From Odontesthes bonariensis (Eukaryota > Chordata > Actinopteri > Atheriniformes > Atherinopsidae), in the NCBI RefSeq assembly GCF_027942865.1, contig NC_134520.1, positions 5,901,501 through 5,965,500 on the forward strand: a stretch of 64,000 nucleotides of DNA. The letters are read 5' to 3'. The position numbers were made by a program, and so were the translations under genes. Under the pieces are notes generated by a model, which ran no database searches, was not told where the DNA came from, and saw only the letters and a list, made by a program, of their open reading frames with translations. Below, piece by piece: positions 55,201 to 64,000 of this stretch. Positions within the stretch are counted from its first letter, which is position 1. Each line of letters opens with the position of its first letter.

Positions 55201-58200
55201 CAGCATGCCAGAATAATCTGGCATGCCTTAACTGGGCTATAGAGCAGTTTGTCTCCGCAAGGATATCTACACGGTCTCTTCCAAGAGCCTGAGGCATCCA
55301 AAAGTAGCAAGTCAGCTGCTGGTTATACTTCCCATTGACCTTGTTATATACAGTCAAATTAACCTTCAATTAGTGTATAATTTAAGTCCAACAGAATAAT
55401 GTCAGCATAATTCTGGGGTATATTGTATATACTTATTTATGTTTGCTTCAAAGTAATTTAATATACAATCCATTAGTCAAGCAAACTTGATTCGAATAAC
55501 AGCGGACTATTTTACGAAACTCCTACGACAGGTCTGGATCACTCGTAAATTCTGTTCGTACCTGAAAGAAAACGTAAAATAGGAAAAAATTGGTGAATGC
55601 GCAAATTCTCTTAAATCACTCGTACGCACGACTTAAGAACAAATCTGTTCGTACGAACGGTTGTTGCATGAGGCCCATTGACTCCAGGTCCTGTGGCTGC
55701 AGAACAAGCTCAAATCATCTGTGATTGGTCAAGCTGTGTTTGGTTTTATCCAAACGTGCTGCTGTTTATATAACCAAACTTTTTTACTTTGGTGTCTTCT
55801 GTCCAAAGGACATTGTTCCAGAAATCTTGTGGTTTCCTTTATATATAAATAATTGCTACACAGTGTAATATGTCATGTACTGTAGTTCATCTGATTCACT
55901 TAATTTTGGTAACCAGGTTATCTTTCATAATGTCCTGATACGGAAAACCTTAAAATTAAAAGGTCTACTTTATTTTTCACATGACTGAAGATGAATTCTG
56001 AATCGACTGCAGATAATTTCATGTCACTGTCATACTTGTAGCTCCAGCCAGGCGGGAGGCTCCCCCCTTTCTCCGTTTATGACGGTGCGCCGTAGCCTTT
56101 CACCACAGTATGATGCGTAGCCTCCCGGAGCCGAACGGATGAAACTTTGGAGGTACTGCAAAGATGAAAAATAATAGGGGATCAATGAAACCTCACAGCA
56201 CACAGTTTATGACACTGAGGTTGACATTTGACTTACCCTTATAAAGCGCTCACTGGGAGAGAAAATGCCCAAACACAGTGACAGCAGGATCCAACCGCGG
56301 AGGCAGCTGTTGTGATTGTTGTTATCCTGAAGCTGCTTGCAGATTTGACAGTAAATCTCATCCCTGTGTAGATAACGCTGTATTAGCCAGGAAACTTACA
56401 GCAGAAATACATTATTTCAAAATGAAACATTATCAACCTGAGGTCACGTCTGATAATGCCATATGACACAATGATGTGGAGTTTTTCAAGGGATGTCAGG
56501 GGCCTGTCCAAGGTGGGCCCTTCTTCAATCATGACATCACTGTCCTCCCTCAAAGTCTGCAGAGTGGTGGGCTTGGACACTTCAGTTAGATCATCTGACT
56601 GTAAGAAAAAATATGAAATGCCCATCAGTGTGTGGACAGCAACATCAAGTTGAAATATTGTTAAGAATTCCACCTCACCTCCTCCATGATGATGGAGGGC
56701 TTCCTGAGGCTTGAAGTGGATTTTGGCGGTCCATTTTCTTGAACAGTGGGTGCTTTTTTGTTCCTTGACATCATGTCAGTGAACGTTGATCCCTTCCTTG
56801 CTCGAGGGTTAGCTTCTGGTACAGTGTACACCCTCGGGTTCTGAGCTGTCTCGCTGGGCATGGCAGAAGCCTTTCTGTTCTTTGTTAAAAGGTCTGTGAA
56901 AACAGAGGTCTTTCGCTTTTGTGTTGAGTCCTCGGGCACGTTGGCAGGCTGGGGTTCTTTTTTATTCCTTAGCATCCTCTTAAACAAGAAGACATTTAAA
57001 GATGCAGGATGGATTTATATTAATTTTTAAAAAACGAGTTAAAATTCTAAATTTGTCACCATCCTGTGAGGATACATACCTGATCAAGGCCCACCATGTT
57101 GCTTAGACGTCTGTCTTTTCTGGATATCAAGTCCTGTGCCAGAAATCGTTCCTGTCCGCGGTTTCCTGGAACTCTCGTTTGTTTCTTTGGCTCAGGGAGA
57201 TCTCCCATGAATCTCAGAATGATCCACCACACTGTTAGCGAAGCCTGTTGAAAACACAACAGAAAAGTCCCAGTGATGAAAAGGGGAGAAAAAAACTGTT
57301 GGAATAACTGTAGAATCTACGGTGATCTAAGAGAAGCACCAGAGCATCTCCCTCATCTTCACAGAAGAGCAGTGGCTGTCGGAGCCTCTCACGGGTGTGG
57401 GAGGGGGTGGCTGCACCTTGGAAGTACATTGAGGCAAATTTGGAGAAGGTGTACTCATCCAGGTCGTCGTAGTCTTCTTCAGGAAGATCTTCCACCATGG
57501 GATAGTCATCAATGTCTATCTCCTCAATAATGGTCCGTTTACCCTCAATATTCTACAAACATATACAGATGGTTTTAATTATACTAACACACTTTTATCC
57601 AATAATCCTACAAAACATGCCAAACTATTACCAAACCTCAAATCCCACTGGTGCCTGCCCTTCCTGCCCTCCAATAATAGTGGGAAGGAAGCCAAAAACG
57701 TCGTCCACCATCTCCACGTCACTTCTGGATTCAAACTGTGCTTTGTCCTCCATCTCTCTCTTTTTCCTCAACACTTCTTCCAGGTGTTTCTGTTTCTCCA
57801 AAAGGGCTTGCCGCTCTTCCTCTCTCTCTTTAGCAGAGAGGTATATCTGAAAGAACACAACACACCAAGAAGAAGAATTAATAAGAAGAATCATCAGTAT
57901 TAACCATGCAATGAATGACTAAAATAATACAAAATGTATATTTTTATAACATTTATAACTGGCATCAGAGCAGTTTAGGGTTCTACGTCCGGCTCACAAG
58001 CATCCTGGCAGGGGTTACAAACAGTGGACTACCACTGCAGTGCCTGCTTCTGTTGCAAGGAATTTATTTGAAAAATACCTGATTATCAAAGAAAGAAATT
58101 ATTTTATTTTATGTAGTCACTTATCAAAACATGTTTTATACTGATATAATGTACATGACTTAGCTTCCGTAGCCCACATCACTGCTTAGTGTAAGTGTGG

Positions 58201-61200
58201 CCGGCTTCTTTTACCTCAGTCCTTACAAATTTTTCCGACCATCTTTCCTTAACCTCATGTTTTCCAACAAGATCAAGGAAAAGACAATTAGATGTAATTT
58301 CTTTTACTATTCGACTGTAAGGATGGCTAAATGCCAAACTCGAGGCTTCAAAGCAGCAGTTCACAAATAAATAGAGGTCATGGAGTCGATGTCAGCTGGT
58401 TATGTACAGTCTTAGGTCCACATATCTGTTCTTACAGGGAAAAAAAGACATCCCTTCAAAAAAATAACGTGGTGTAAAACTGATCTAAGTATCTTTATCC
58501 ATGAACCACAAGCGATTGCTGCGTTCCATTTGCTTTGGAATTTGGAACTTTAACCTGGGAACGATGTCACACCCATGCTGGCCCCGTTCCAGTTGGAAGT
58601 TAGAAAACCAGTGGACTTTGCTCGTTGTTGTGCTCACTGACCAGCCACTATTAGCAATGAAAATTGATAACAACCCATTAAACAGCATTTTTGAACATAC
58701 AAATACTGTATCACCACTTTTTTCATACAGCTATACAGCTACCTTTTTTTATGCAGGGGTGGCCATGTTGGATTTTGAGGTCAGGGTTAGTGAGGATCCT
58801 CAAACTTTTTAAGACAGCTGAGTTTTCGTACTGGCAGCGTGGAAATTGTTATTTCAAATGTTCAAATGGAACGTACCATTCAACTGGCTGACTGCAATAG
58901 ATGAGGCTAACGCAGTGTGTAAGCTCCTGAAAGGTACATGTTTTCACTGAATGTGCATGAAAACTAATTAGCAACCAAGAATAGACATCTGTCCTTTAAA
59001 GTAATGGGTAAACAACTTAAATAGTTAGACAAAAGAAAATTTAAACCATTTAGCATAAAGTAATGACTGACAACTGAGATGATAGTGTAAAATTGATACA
59101 CAAATACATGAAATAAGAGGCTAAACGTAATGGTTAAGCAGTTATAATAGGGTAAACAGTTCAAATACTAAGCTGAAATTAAGTGATCAATGAGTCAAAC
59201 AGCTATGTTAATGAACTCTGATAAAACAGTAAAATAGTTATATTTTACTGTTTTATATTTATATGTTTGTTTTATATTTGTTTTATATTTTAGTAATAGT
59301 TGGCGAAGAGCAATTAAAAAAATAAGATGATTTAAAAGTAACTTGTTGGAAGTTAAACAGTTGATTCGTAAACAGGTGAAGAAGCTAAATTAGCTAAAAA
59401 AAAAAAAAAATCAGGCAATTGGAAAATAGCAAAGCTTCCTTCATGTTCTTCAGGCTGAACTTACATCTCTCCTCTTCTTTTTGAGAGCTTTTCTTGCCAG
59501 CATGCCTCTGGTTTGTGCCTGCAGCAGGATCACCGCGTCCCTCTTGCGCTTCCATTCCTTCCTGGCCAGGTATCCTCGGATTTGGGTCTGCAGCACGAGA
59601 GCGGCCTCCCGCTTCCTCTTATACTGGAGTTGGAGTATACGAGAGCGAGCCTGTGCCTGCAGCCTTGCAAAGCCAAGCTGTACCTGAAAGGAGAACATGA
59701 CTGAAGGTTTAATGCAAGCCAGGCCTACATTGCCATAAGAGTAAATACTGATGTGTTGAAAAAGTGGCTCACCACTTTGTACAGCTTTCTGCCTTTGTAT
59801 CCTCTCCAGCATTTCTGAATGACGAGCACGGCTGCCTTTTTTCTCAGGAATTCTCTCCTTTAGAAGGCACGAATCATACAGAGATAAAGCAGCAACTCAC
59901 ATGAAAACACAAAAGCTAAATGTCGGCTGCATTTTGTTTCATACCTGTATTTGTAGCCCCGAAGGACTTTCTGGATCAAAAGGGCTTTTGTGTTTAGCTC
60001 CTTCATTCGCTCCAGTTCGAGCATTGTGTCATGGAAGTCCTGTGAGAAGACAGCAGCAATTATCATTTTCTTATTTAGCCTTTCACACATCCCTCACCCA
60101 CTCTACATAAGAATGAAAGGCAGCACCTTGAGGAATATCTTTGTTTTGCCAGTTTTCCAGTCCCCTTTTCCTGTAAGCACACTTTCACAAATGCTCTCAC
60201 AGCATTTCTGTTTGCTTTCCTGTTAAAAAAAAAGAAAAAAAGAAAGTACTCATCATATGAGCTCAGAGTTTAGAAGGCTTAGAAAAGCTGAAAATTACTA
60301 TTTTATCCAACTCACTGCTTTGGGATCACAGACGGAAGTCTTCAGGAGGACGCGATAGCGTTCGAGGAACTCGCTGAAAGTGTAGCGTACGGGATACCCG
60401 GCTTTCCGGATCTTGATGGTCTCCATCATGCCAGAGTAACGGAGCTGGCGCATACACAGCTCCCTGTCAAACAGCTGACAAAAAGAGGTGCGAAACATGA
60501 TTACTACCAGCAAACTGTTTTGTGTTTGGGTGCAGATGTGTTTTTATTCTGGCTGAGTGAGCGGAGCTTCTCTCCTCACCATGGGCTTCTTGAAGTCATT
60601 GGGTTTGATGCAGCGAATGAAATAAGGCTGACATGATGTCAGAGTTTTCATCAGGGAATCCAGGGACTGACGGAACTGGCCTGTCAGGGTTGGCACACGC
60701 TTCTTGCTGTCAGCTGCTTGCTGTCAGACAAAAACGGAGGTCATATTTGTATTTTATTCTATACTCCAAGAATATGTGCATTTACAACATAATTATAGCT
60801 GAAACTCCAGGTCTTTTGAATCGTCACTTACCCGGAGGGAGTTCTTTGGCGTGGTGATGATCATCTTAGGGTTGACACTGTTCCTGATGATAGTGGAGCT
60901 GGGGGTCAGGTCGTTGTGAAAGATCTGTCTGAGGAGTTTGTTGCTGGAGGTCTCCACCAGCTGAATCAGGTCCAAGCTGAGGGCGTCTCGATTTTTTTCA
61001 AGGAAACCTAAAACAAAGCAGAAACAATAAGAGAACTGCAAACAATGTCCAAAAAAATGATTTGTTGTTTTTCAAATTCTTATCCGTACCTTTTGAGTCA
61101 TAGTTGACCACTCCAGCAAAATGCCGGATTCCAAATTGCGTCTCATGGCTGTTCTTTGGGGGGATGTAGATGTTTCCTTTGGCATGAACCTGATTCATCT

Positions 61201-61750
61201 TCTGGAGCATGGTGGCGTCTGTTCCCTGAAAATAAATAGAACTACGTATTTAAAACCTGCTTTCCTTTGTCATAACGAAAAGCTTAAAGCCAGGTATAAA
61301 GAGGACAGAGACCTGGGGGAAGCTGCTTTCCTCATCAATAAGTGCCAGCATATTCAGAGGTTTGCTTGCCAAAACATCCAGGGTGCACTGGTTATCTTGG
61401 TAATCAATGTGCGTCCAAACAATATTCTCACGGGTGTACTCGTCCTGCTCCAGCTTGAAAACGTGTTTGACGAAAAACTGCTGCAGCTGCTCGTTGGCAT
61501 AGTTGATGCACAGCTGCTCAAAGCTGTAGAAGGTGAAGGACAGATGGATTTTAGCCTAAAAACAGCAGCAAAAAAGTTCCAAAGTAATGAGAAGTGTTGA
61601 AAACGTCAACCTGTTTTTGGTGAAGTTCTCAAAGCCAAAGATGTCAAGAAGGCCTATCGACTGTCGGGGCTCTTTCTCCTCCTCAGGCGACTTGTAAACG
61701 GCAGCGTTAATTTTTCCCACCACCCAGATGAAAAGTCTTCCATAGATAGC
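43232..61750 (-). CDS. myo7b: Unconventional myosin VIIb, partial (N-terminal motor exons outside window), 37 coding exons seen
   Basis: Exons run from 61750-61611 to 43327-43232 and sum to 5520 nt in one frame: 1839 residues and a stop. The first exon starts mid-motor ([10 protein letters not shown]), so about 410 residues including the P-loop lie beyond the window. Motor parts seen are [13 protein letters not shown] and the converter stretch [20 protein letters not shown]. Five IQ motifs follow (60039-59465), two of them classic ([20 protein letters not shown]). A short charged helix (57846-57750) comes next, then MyTH4-1 with a long insert, FERM-1 (54049-51474), SH3 (51362-51181), MyTH4-2 (51093-48696) and FERM-2 (46728-43232). 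All introns but one are GT–AG; the exception is AT–AC. MYO7B works in the intermicrovillar tip-link complex of brush borders. The charged helix is shorter than in MYO7A, and gpr17 is adjacent; both favour VIIb. Confidence 0.93.
44066..45466 (-). other. myo7b intron within the second FERM domain
   Basis: The intron holds a retroposon tail near its 3' end (44120-44175). The rest (44180-45460) is AT-rich sequence in which I recognise no exon or classified repeat. Confidence 0.5.
44120..44175 (+). mobile_element. LINE/SINE 3'-tail fragment with (GATT)n
   Basis: The sequence ggaatttcccctcggggatt, then aataaagtat, then a GATT microsatellite is the standard 3' tail of an abundant fish retroposon. 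Only the last 55 or so bases are present, consistent with severe 5' truncation. The preceding (TA/TG)n stretch at 44080-44119 may be part of the insertion site. Confidence 0.6.
46920..48040 (-). mobile_element. Tc1-like DNA transposon, inactive, in a myo7b intron
   Basis: The minus strand encodes an almost complete Tc1 transposase in two pieces. The N-terminal half lies at 47893-47633 with a start [20 protein letters not shown]. The C-terminal half lies at 47619-47197 with [12 protein letters not shown] and SPDLNLI. A frameshift and stop between the pieces inactivate it. The outer ends share a terminal sequence (taaggttttacatatcaggg at 46928) with the copy at 61890. It is the best preserved Tc1 copy in the window. 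Confidence 0.85.
49298..50703 (-). other. U12-type AT–AC intron of myo7b (MyTH4-2)
   Basis: The exon upstream ends TTCACTG at 50704 and no GT donor lies nearby. The next bases are ATATCCTATG, matching seven of eight of the minor-spliceosome donor ATATCCTT. The 3' end is TGTGTAC at 49298, and the next exon starts CTATCCTGAAG. An element CTCTTTGAC, matching seven of nine of the U12 branch consensus TTCCTTGAC, places the branch adenosine about 11 bases before the splice site. Joining G to CT gives [13 protein letters not shown] in frame, equivalent to [13 protein letters not shown] in human MYO7A. The intron also contains an unclassified repeat. Confidence 0.85.
49945..50220 (+). repeat. Unclassified interspersed repeat, copy 2
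   Basis: It shares ordered blocks with 17340-17600: gcagacaaaggaaat, a ccaagta...ctat...agtttggtg block, gtagtgggagctct, and near the end gagtggctcactccatg. The copies differ by indels. It lies inside the AT–AC intron of myo7b. The family is unknown to me. Confidence 0.5.
51866..52924 (-). other. myo7b intron in FERM-1
   Basis: A 1.06 kb intron. I see no coding sequence and no repeat that I can classify. The centre (about 52270-52420) is richer in C and G than the flanks. Confidence 0.4.
54265..55840 (-). mobile_element. Tc1-like transposon remnant interrupted by a Harbinger element
   Basis: The left part (54265-54514) reads like the reversed 3' half of a Tc1 copy and aligns by eye with 47030-47300, including gctgtgtttgggatcatt. 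Tc1 similarity resumes at 55680 (gactccaggtcctgtggctg) and continues to about 55840, aligning with 47395-47590. The intervening 54515-55676 is a separate insertion. The remnant has no intact frame. Confidence 0.75.
54515..55676. mobile_element. PIF/Harbinger-like DNA transposon, internally deleted, nested in Tc1
   Basis: The ends are perfect 13-bp inverted repeats: GGGCCTCATGCAA at 54515-54527 and TTGCATGAGGCCC at 55664-55676. A 3-bp target duplication ATT flanks both sides (54512-54514 and 55677-55679), as usual for Harbinger elements. Inside, the plus strand (about 54800-55026) encodes a Myb/SANT-like piece with [15 protein letters not shown] and [10 protein letters not shown]. The minus strand (about 55310-55080) encodes [14 protein letters not shown], like the C-terminal end of a Harbinger DDE transposase. 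Divergent Myb-like and transposase genes are the normal Harbinger layout. Most of the transposase is missing, so it is defective. Confidence 0.85.
56679..56978 (-). repeat. myo7b: Repeated basic/serine module within the myo7b MyTH4-1 insert exon
   Basis: This 300-nt exon encodes 100 residues that replace the loop linking the two halves of MyTH4-1. Two similar units are visible: [17 protein letters not shown] and, about 45 residues on, [18 protein letters not shown] shorter related piece, RNKKEPQP, opens the exon. A third basic-serine site, [10 protein letters not shown], closes it. Each unit has an RKxS motif, a good fit to basophilic kinase sites. The rest is rich in P, E, N and K and likely disordered. 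Confidence 0.8.
57847..59464 (-). other. myo7b intron between IQ motifs and charged helix
   Basis: This 1.6 kb intron contains a possible MITE at about 58520-58876. The remainder is AT-rich with no recognised exon. Confidence 0.45.
58520..58876. mobile_element. Possible short-TIR non-autonomous element
   Basis: An 11-bp inverted pair, CGTTCCATTTG at 58522-58532 and CAAATGGAACG at 58863-58873, bounds about 350 bases. The interior includes gtggccatgttggattttga and ccagtggactttgctcgttg, phrases I associate with a widespread fish repeat. No clear target duplication or coding sequence was found. Confidence 0.4.
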
Positions 61751-61985
61751 CTGGACAAATCATACAGAAAACAGTAATGTCATTCTTCTCACCTTAACAT
61801 ATTTCTCAAGATGCCGTATTGCTTTTGAAAATACAGTATTCGTGACAGAAACATACAGTCGTGAAAAATGAATGTATACTCTCATCTTTAAGGTTTTACT
61901 TATCAGGACATGATATGAAATCGTCTGTTCTCTACCAGGTATGACAATTTAGTAAATAAAACTTCATAAGAATAACAACACATGA

Positions 61986-63365
61986 CATGTGGCTGCACTT
62001 TCGACCAACCACACATTCTTCCACACCTCTCGGGCACATGTCCTACCACATTCAAAGAAGCTCCGGTTATACCGCTGCTCAAGAAACTTTCCCTCCCTCC
62101 AACTCATGTGGAAAACTATCGGCCGGTCTCTCTCCTCCCGTTTCTGTCTAAAACCATTGAAAGGGCGATCTTTTAGCAGGTCACTGATTACCTCTCACAA
62201 AACAACCTCCTCATCTGTCACACCTTTCCTCACTTTACTCTCTTTATGCATATGTGACATTATTGTGGTCATTAACTCGTGTTTCCCTGTTCCAACAGAT
62301 ATCCTTTGAATGGTGTTACAGTGCCCCCCCCCTTCTGTCTTCTCAAACCCCAGCTGGTCGAGGCGGATGGCCACCCTTCCTGAGTCTGGTTCTGCCAGAG
62401 GTTTCTTCCTGTTAAAAGGGAGTCGTTTCTCTTTAAAGTCGCCTCAGGCACGCTCAGGACGGGAGATTGGACCGAAAAAGAAAAAGTTTTCAGTGCAATC
62501 TGTTGGTTTCCTTAGCTAGGAAATTGTTTTTGAATTGGCTCTATATGAACGAATTGGATTATTTTATGAATAATTATGATTACAATGAATTGAATTCCAA
62601 TTGGCTTGAATTGGACTTTATTATCTAAGTGCCTTGAGATGACATTTGTTGTATTTGGCGCTATATAAATAAAAATGAATTGAATTGAATTGAATTGAAT
62701 TGAATTGATCCAATCCAATCTGGGTTTAAAAGTGGACACTCCACTGAAACGGCTCTGTTGGCTGTGACAGAAGCCTTAAAAGAAGCCAGAGTGACAGCTA
62801 AGTCCTCAGTTCTTATCCTGCTCGACTTATTAGCTGCATTTGACACTGTCAACCACGGCATCCTTTTGTCCCTCTCAAGCATGGGCATCACAGGGAAAGC
62901 ACACTCCTGGTTTGAATCATACCTCACTGGTCAATCATTCAAAGTATCCTGGCTTGGTCACACTTCTGCAGCGCACCACCTCGCCACAGTGGTCCCCAAA
63001 GGTTCAGTACTGGGACCTCTTCTCTTTGCCATATACACCACCTCACTGGGCCAGATCATCCGATCACATGGCTTCTCATACCAATGTTATGCTGACGATA
63101 CCCAGCTCCATCTGTCATTCCCACCTGACGACCACGCGCGGTCTCAGCACAAATCTCAGATTGTCTCTCTGACATATCGAAATGGATGAAAGCCCATCAA
63201 CTCCAACTAAACCTCTCTAAAACTGAACTGCTTGTCTTCCCAGCCAAACCAACCATACACCACAGCATCTGCATCCAAACTGAATCCCTATCTCTTGCTC
63301 CATCAAAGGTAGCTAGAAACTTGGAATGTCATGATTGATGACCAACTAACATTTAAAGATCATGT
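61986..63365 (+). mobile_element. L2/CR1-type LINE reverse-transcriptase fragment, inserted in Tc1
   Basis: The plus strand encodes RT pieces: VENYRPVSLLPFLSKTIERA (62115-62175), FKSGHSTETALLAVTEAL (about 62726-62780), SVLILLDLLAAFDTVNH (62808-62860) and CYADDTQLHLSFPPDD (about 63084-63130). The YADD catalytic box is intact in sequence, but frames shift and both ends are missing. The fragment ends near TFKDHVQ (63350-63368). A separate repeat interrupts it at 62213-62706. The clade is inferred from similarity to common fish L2-like elements. Confidence 0.8.
62213..62706 (+). mobile_element. Rex1-like retroposon 3' tail nested in the LINE
   Basis: The LINE frame stops at the codons for NNLL (62200-62212) and resumes with DPIQSGFKSG from 62707. 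Between them lies ccagctggtcgaggcggatg, ttcttcctgttaaaaggga and ggcgctatataaataaaaat, and the insert closes with (TTGAA)n. That is the familiar 3' end of a very common fish retroposon, probably Rex1/Babar-like. Only the 3' portion is present. The pentamer tail at 62675-62706 marks the insertion polarity. Confidence 0.75.
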
Positions 63366-64000
63366 TCAAGTAAATGCAGAGTTTTTTTGTGAAAAACCAA
63401 GTCCACCCTAACTGCCTTCATAGGAATTTAGAGGGTAAGTAGCTAGGTGCCGCTAATCAAATGCCCTTGATGAGTTGATCATCATCATCATCGCCTCTAT
63501 AAAAGAAGACCTTTTAGGCAATTTGATAGTTTGGAGCATTCAGGTGTGTGTTAACACAATGCCAAGGATGAAAGACATCAGCCATGATTTTAGAAAGGAA
63601 ATTGTCACTGCCCATCAATCTGGTAAGGGGTTATGAGGCCATTTCCAAACAACTTAGAGTCCATCATCCTACAGTGAGAAAAGTTCAAAACATTAATAAC
63701 AGCTGCCAATCCCTCCAAGAGTGGACATCCCAGCAAGTTCACCTCAAAGCCATATGAAACTATGAAAAAACCCAAGAGCTGCATCTCAGACTCTACAGGC
63801 CTCAGTTAGCATGTTAAACGTTAAAGTTCATGACAGAACAATTAGAAAAAGACTGAACAGGTATGGACTGTTTGGAAGGGTTGCGGGAGAAAGCCTTTTC
63901 TCTTTAAAAAGAACATGGAAGCATTTAGGTTTGCAATGTTTCTTCTGAACAAACCACAAGACTTCTTGAACAATATTCTTTGGACAGATTAGACCAAAGT

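Larger units (their letters stand above)
61857..64000 (+). mobile_element. Tc1-like transposon split by a LINE insertion, running off the window
   Basis: The left terminus (61857-61985) has acagtcgtgaaaaatgaatg and aaggttttacttatcaggac, matching the end of the copy at 46920. A LINE fragment interrupts it. Tc1 sequence resumes near 63370 (gtgaaaaaccaagtccaccc) and leads into a transposase start at 63562 (MPRMKDISHDFRKEIV, then TAHQSGK). The frame breaks soon after, and the element continues to the right edge, ending in a GQIRPK-like stretch. It lies in the myo7b intron upstream of exon 61750-61611. Confidence 0.8.

Overview
The window is nuclear DNA of a ray-finned fish, most likely a teleost. 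The evidence is short exons with GT–AG splice sites, recognisable vertebrate orthologues, and introns full of fish-type Tc1, Harbinger, hAT, TTAA-MITE and L2/Rex-like repeats. The genes were identified by joining exons across splice sites and comparing the products with remembered families. No database search was run.

Five protein-coding genes can be placed. (1) bcl6, plus strand, 1905-5049: eight coding exons, 703 residues, a BTB/zinc-finger repressor. (2) lsm2, minus strand, 10699-8021: five exons, 95 residues, a U6 snRNP Sm-like protein whose first coding exon is only the ATG. (3) inpp5d (SHIP1), minus strand, 33563-12141: 27 coding exons, 1097 residues, an SH2-containing inositol 5-phosphatase with two NPxY motifs. 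(4) gpr17, minus strand, 37486-36470: an intronless coding region of 338 residues, a P2Y/CysLT-like GPCR. (5) myo7b, minus strand, from beyond the window to 43232: 37 coding exons seen, 1839 residues, running from mid-motor through IQ, MyTH4-FERM, SH3 and MyTH4-FERM. The gpr17–myo7b pairing matches the GPR17/MYO7B neighbourhood in mammals and supports the VIIb assignment over VIIa.

The first 1.9 kb is probably bcl6 promoter and 5' non-coding sequence. The bcl6 and lsm2 genes are tail to tail. The other four genes all run leftward. They do not form an operon or a single pathway. BCL6, SHIP1 and GPR17 act in immune or glial signalling, LSM2 in splicing and mRNA decay, and MYO7B in microvilli.

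I found no unknown multi-gene system. The most interesting features are a minor-spliceosome-type AT–AC intron in myo7b; a Harbinger element sitting precisely inside a Tc1 copy; a three-layer nest of Tc1, L2 LINE and a Rex-like tail; a TTAA foldback element in an lsm2 intron; a 48-bp repeat open on both strands in an inpp5d intron; and a repeated basic/serine module inside the first MyTH4 domain of myo7b.
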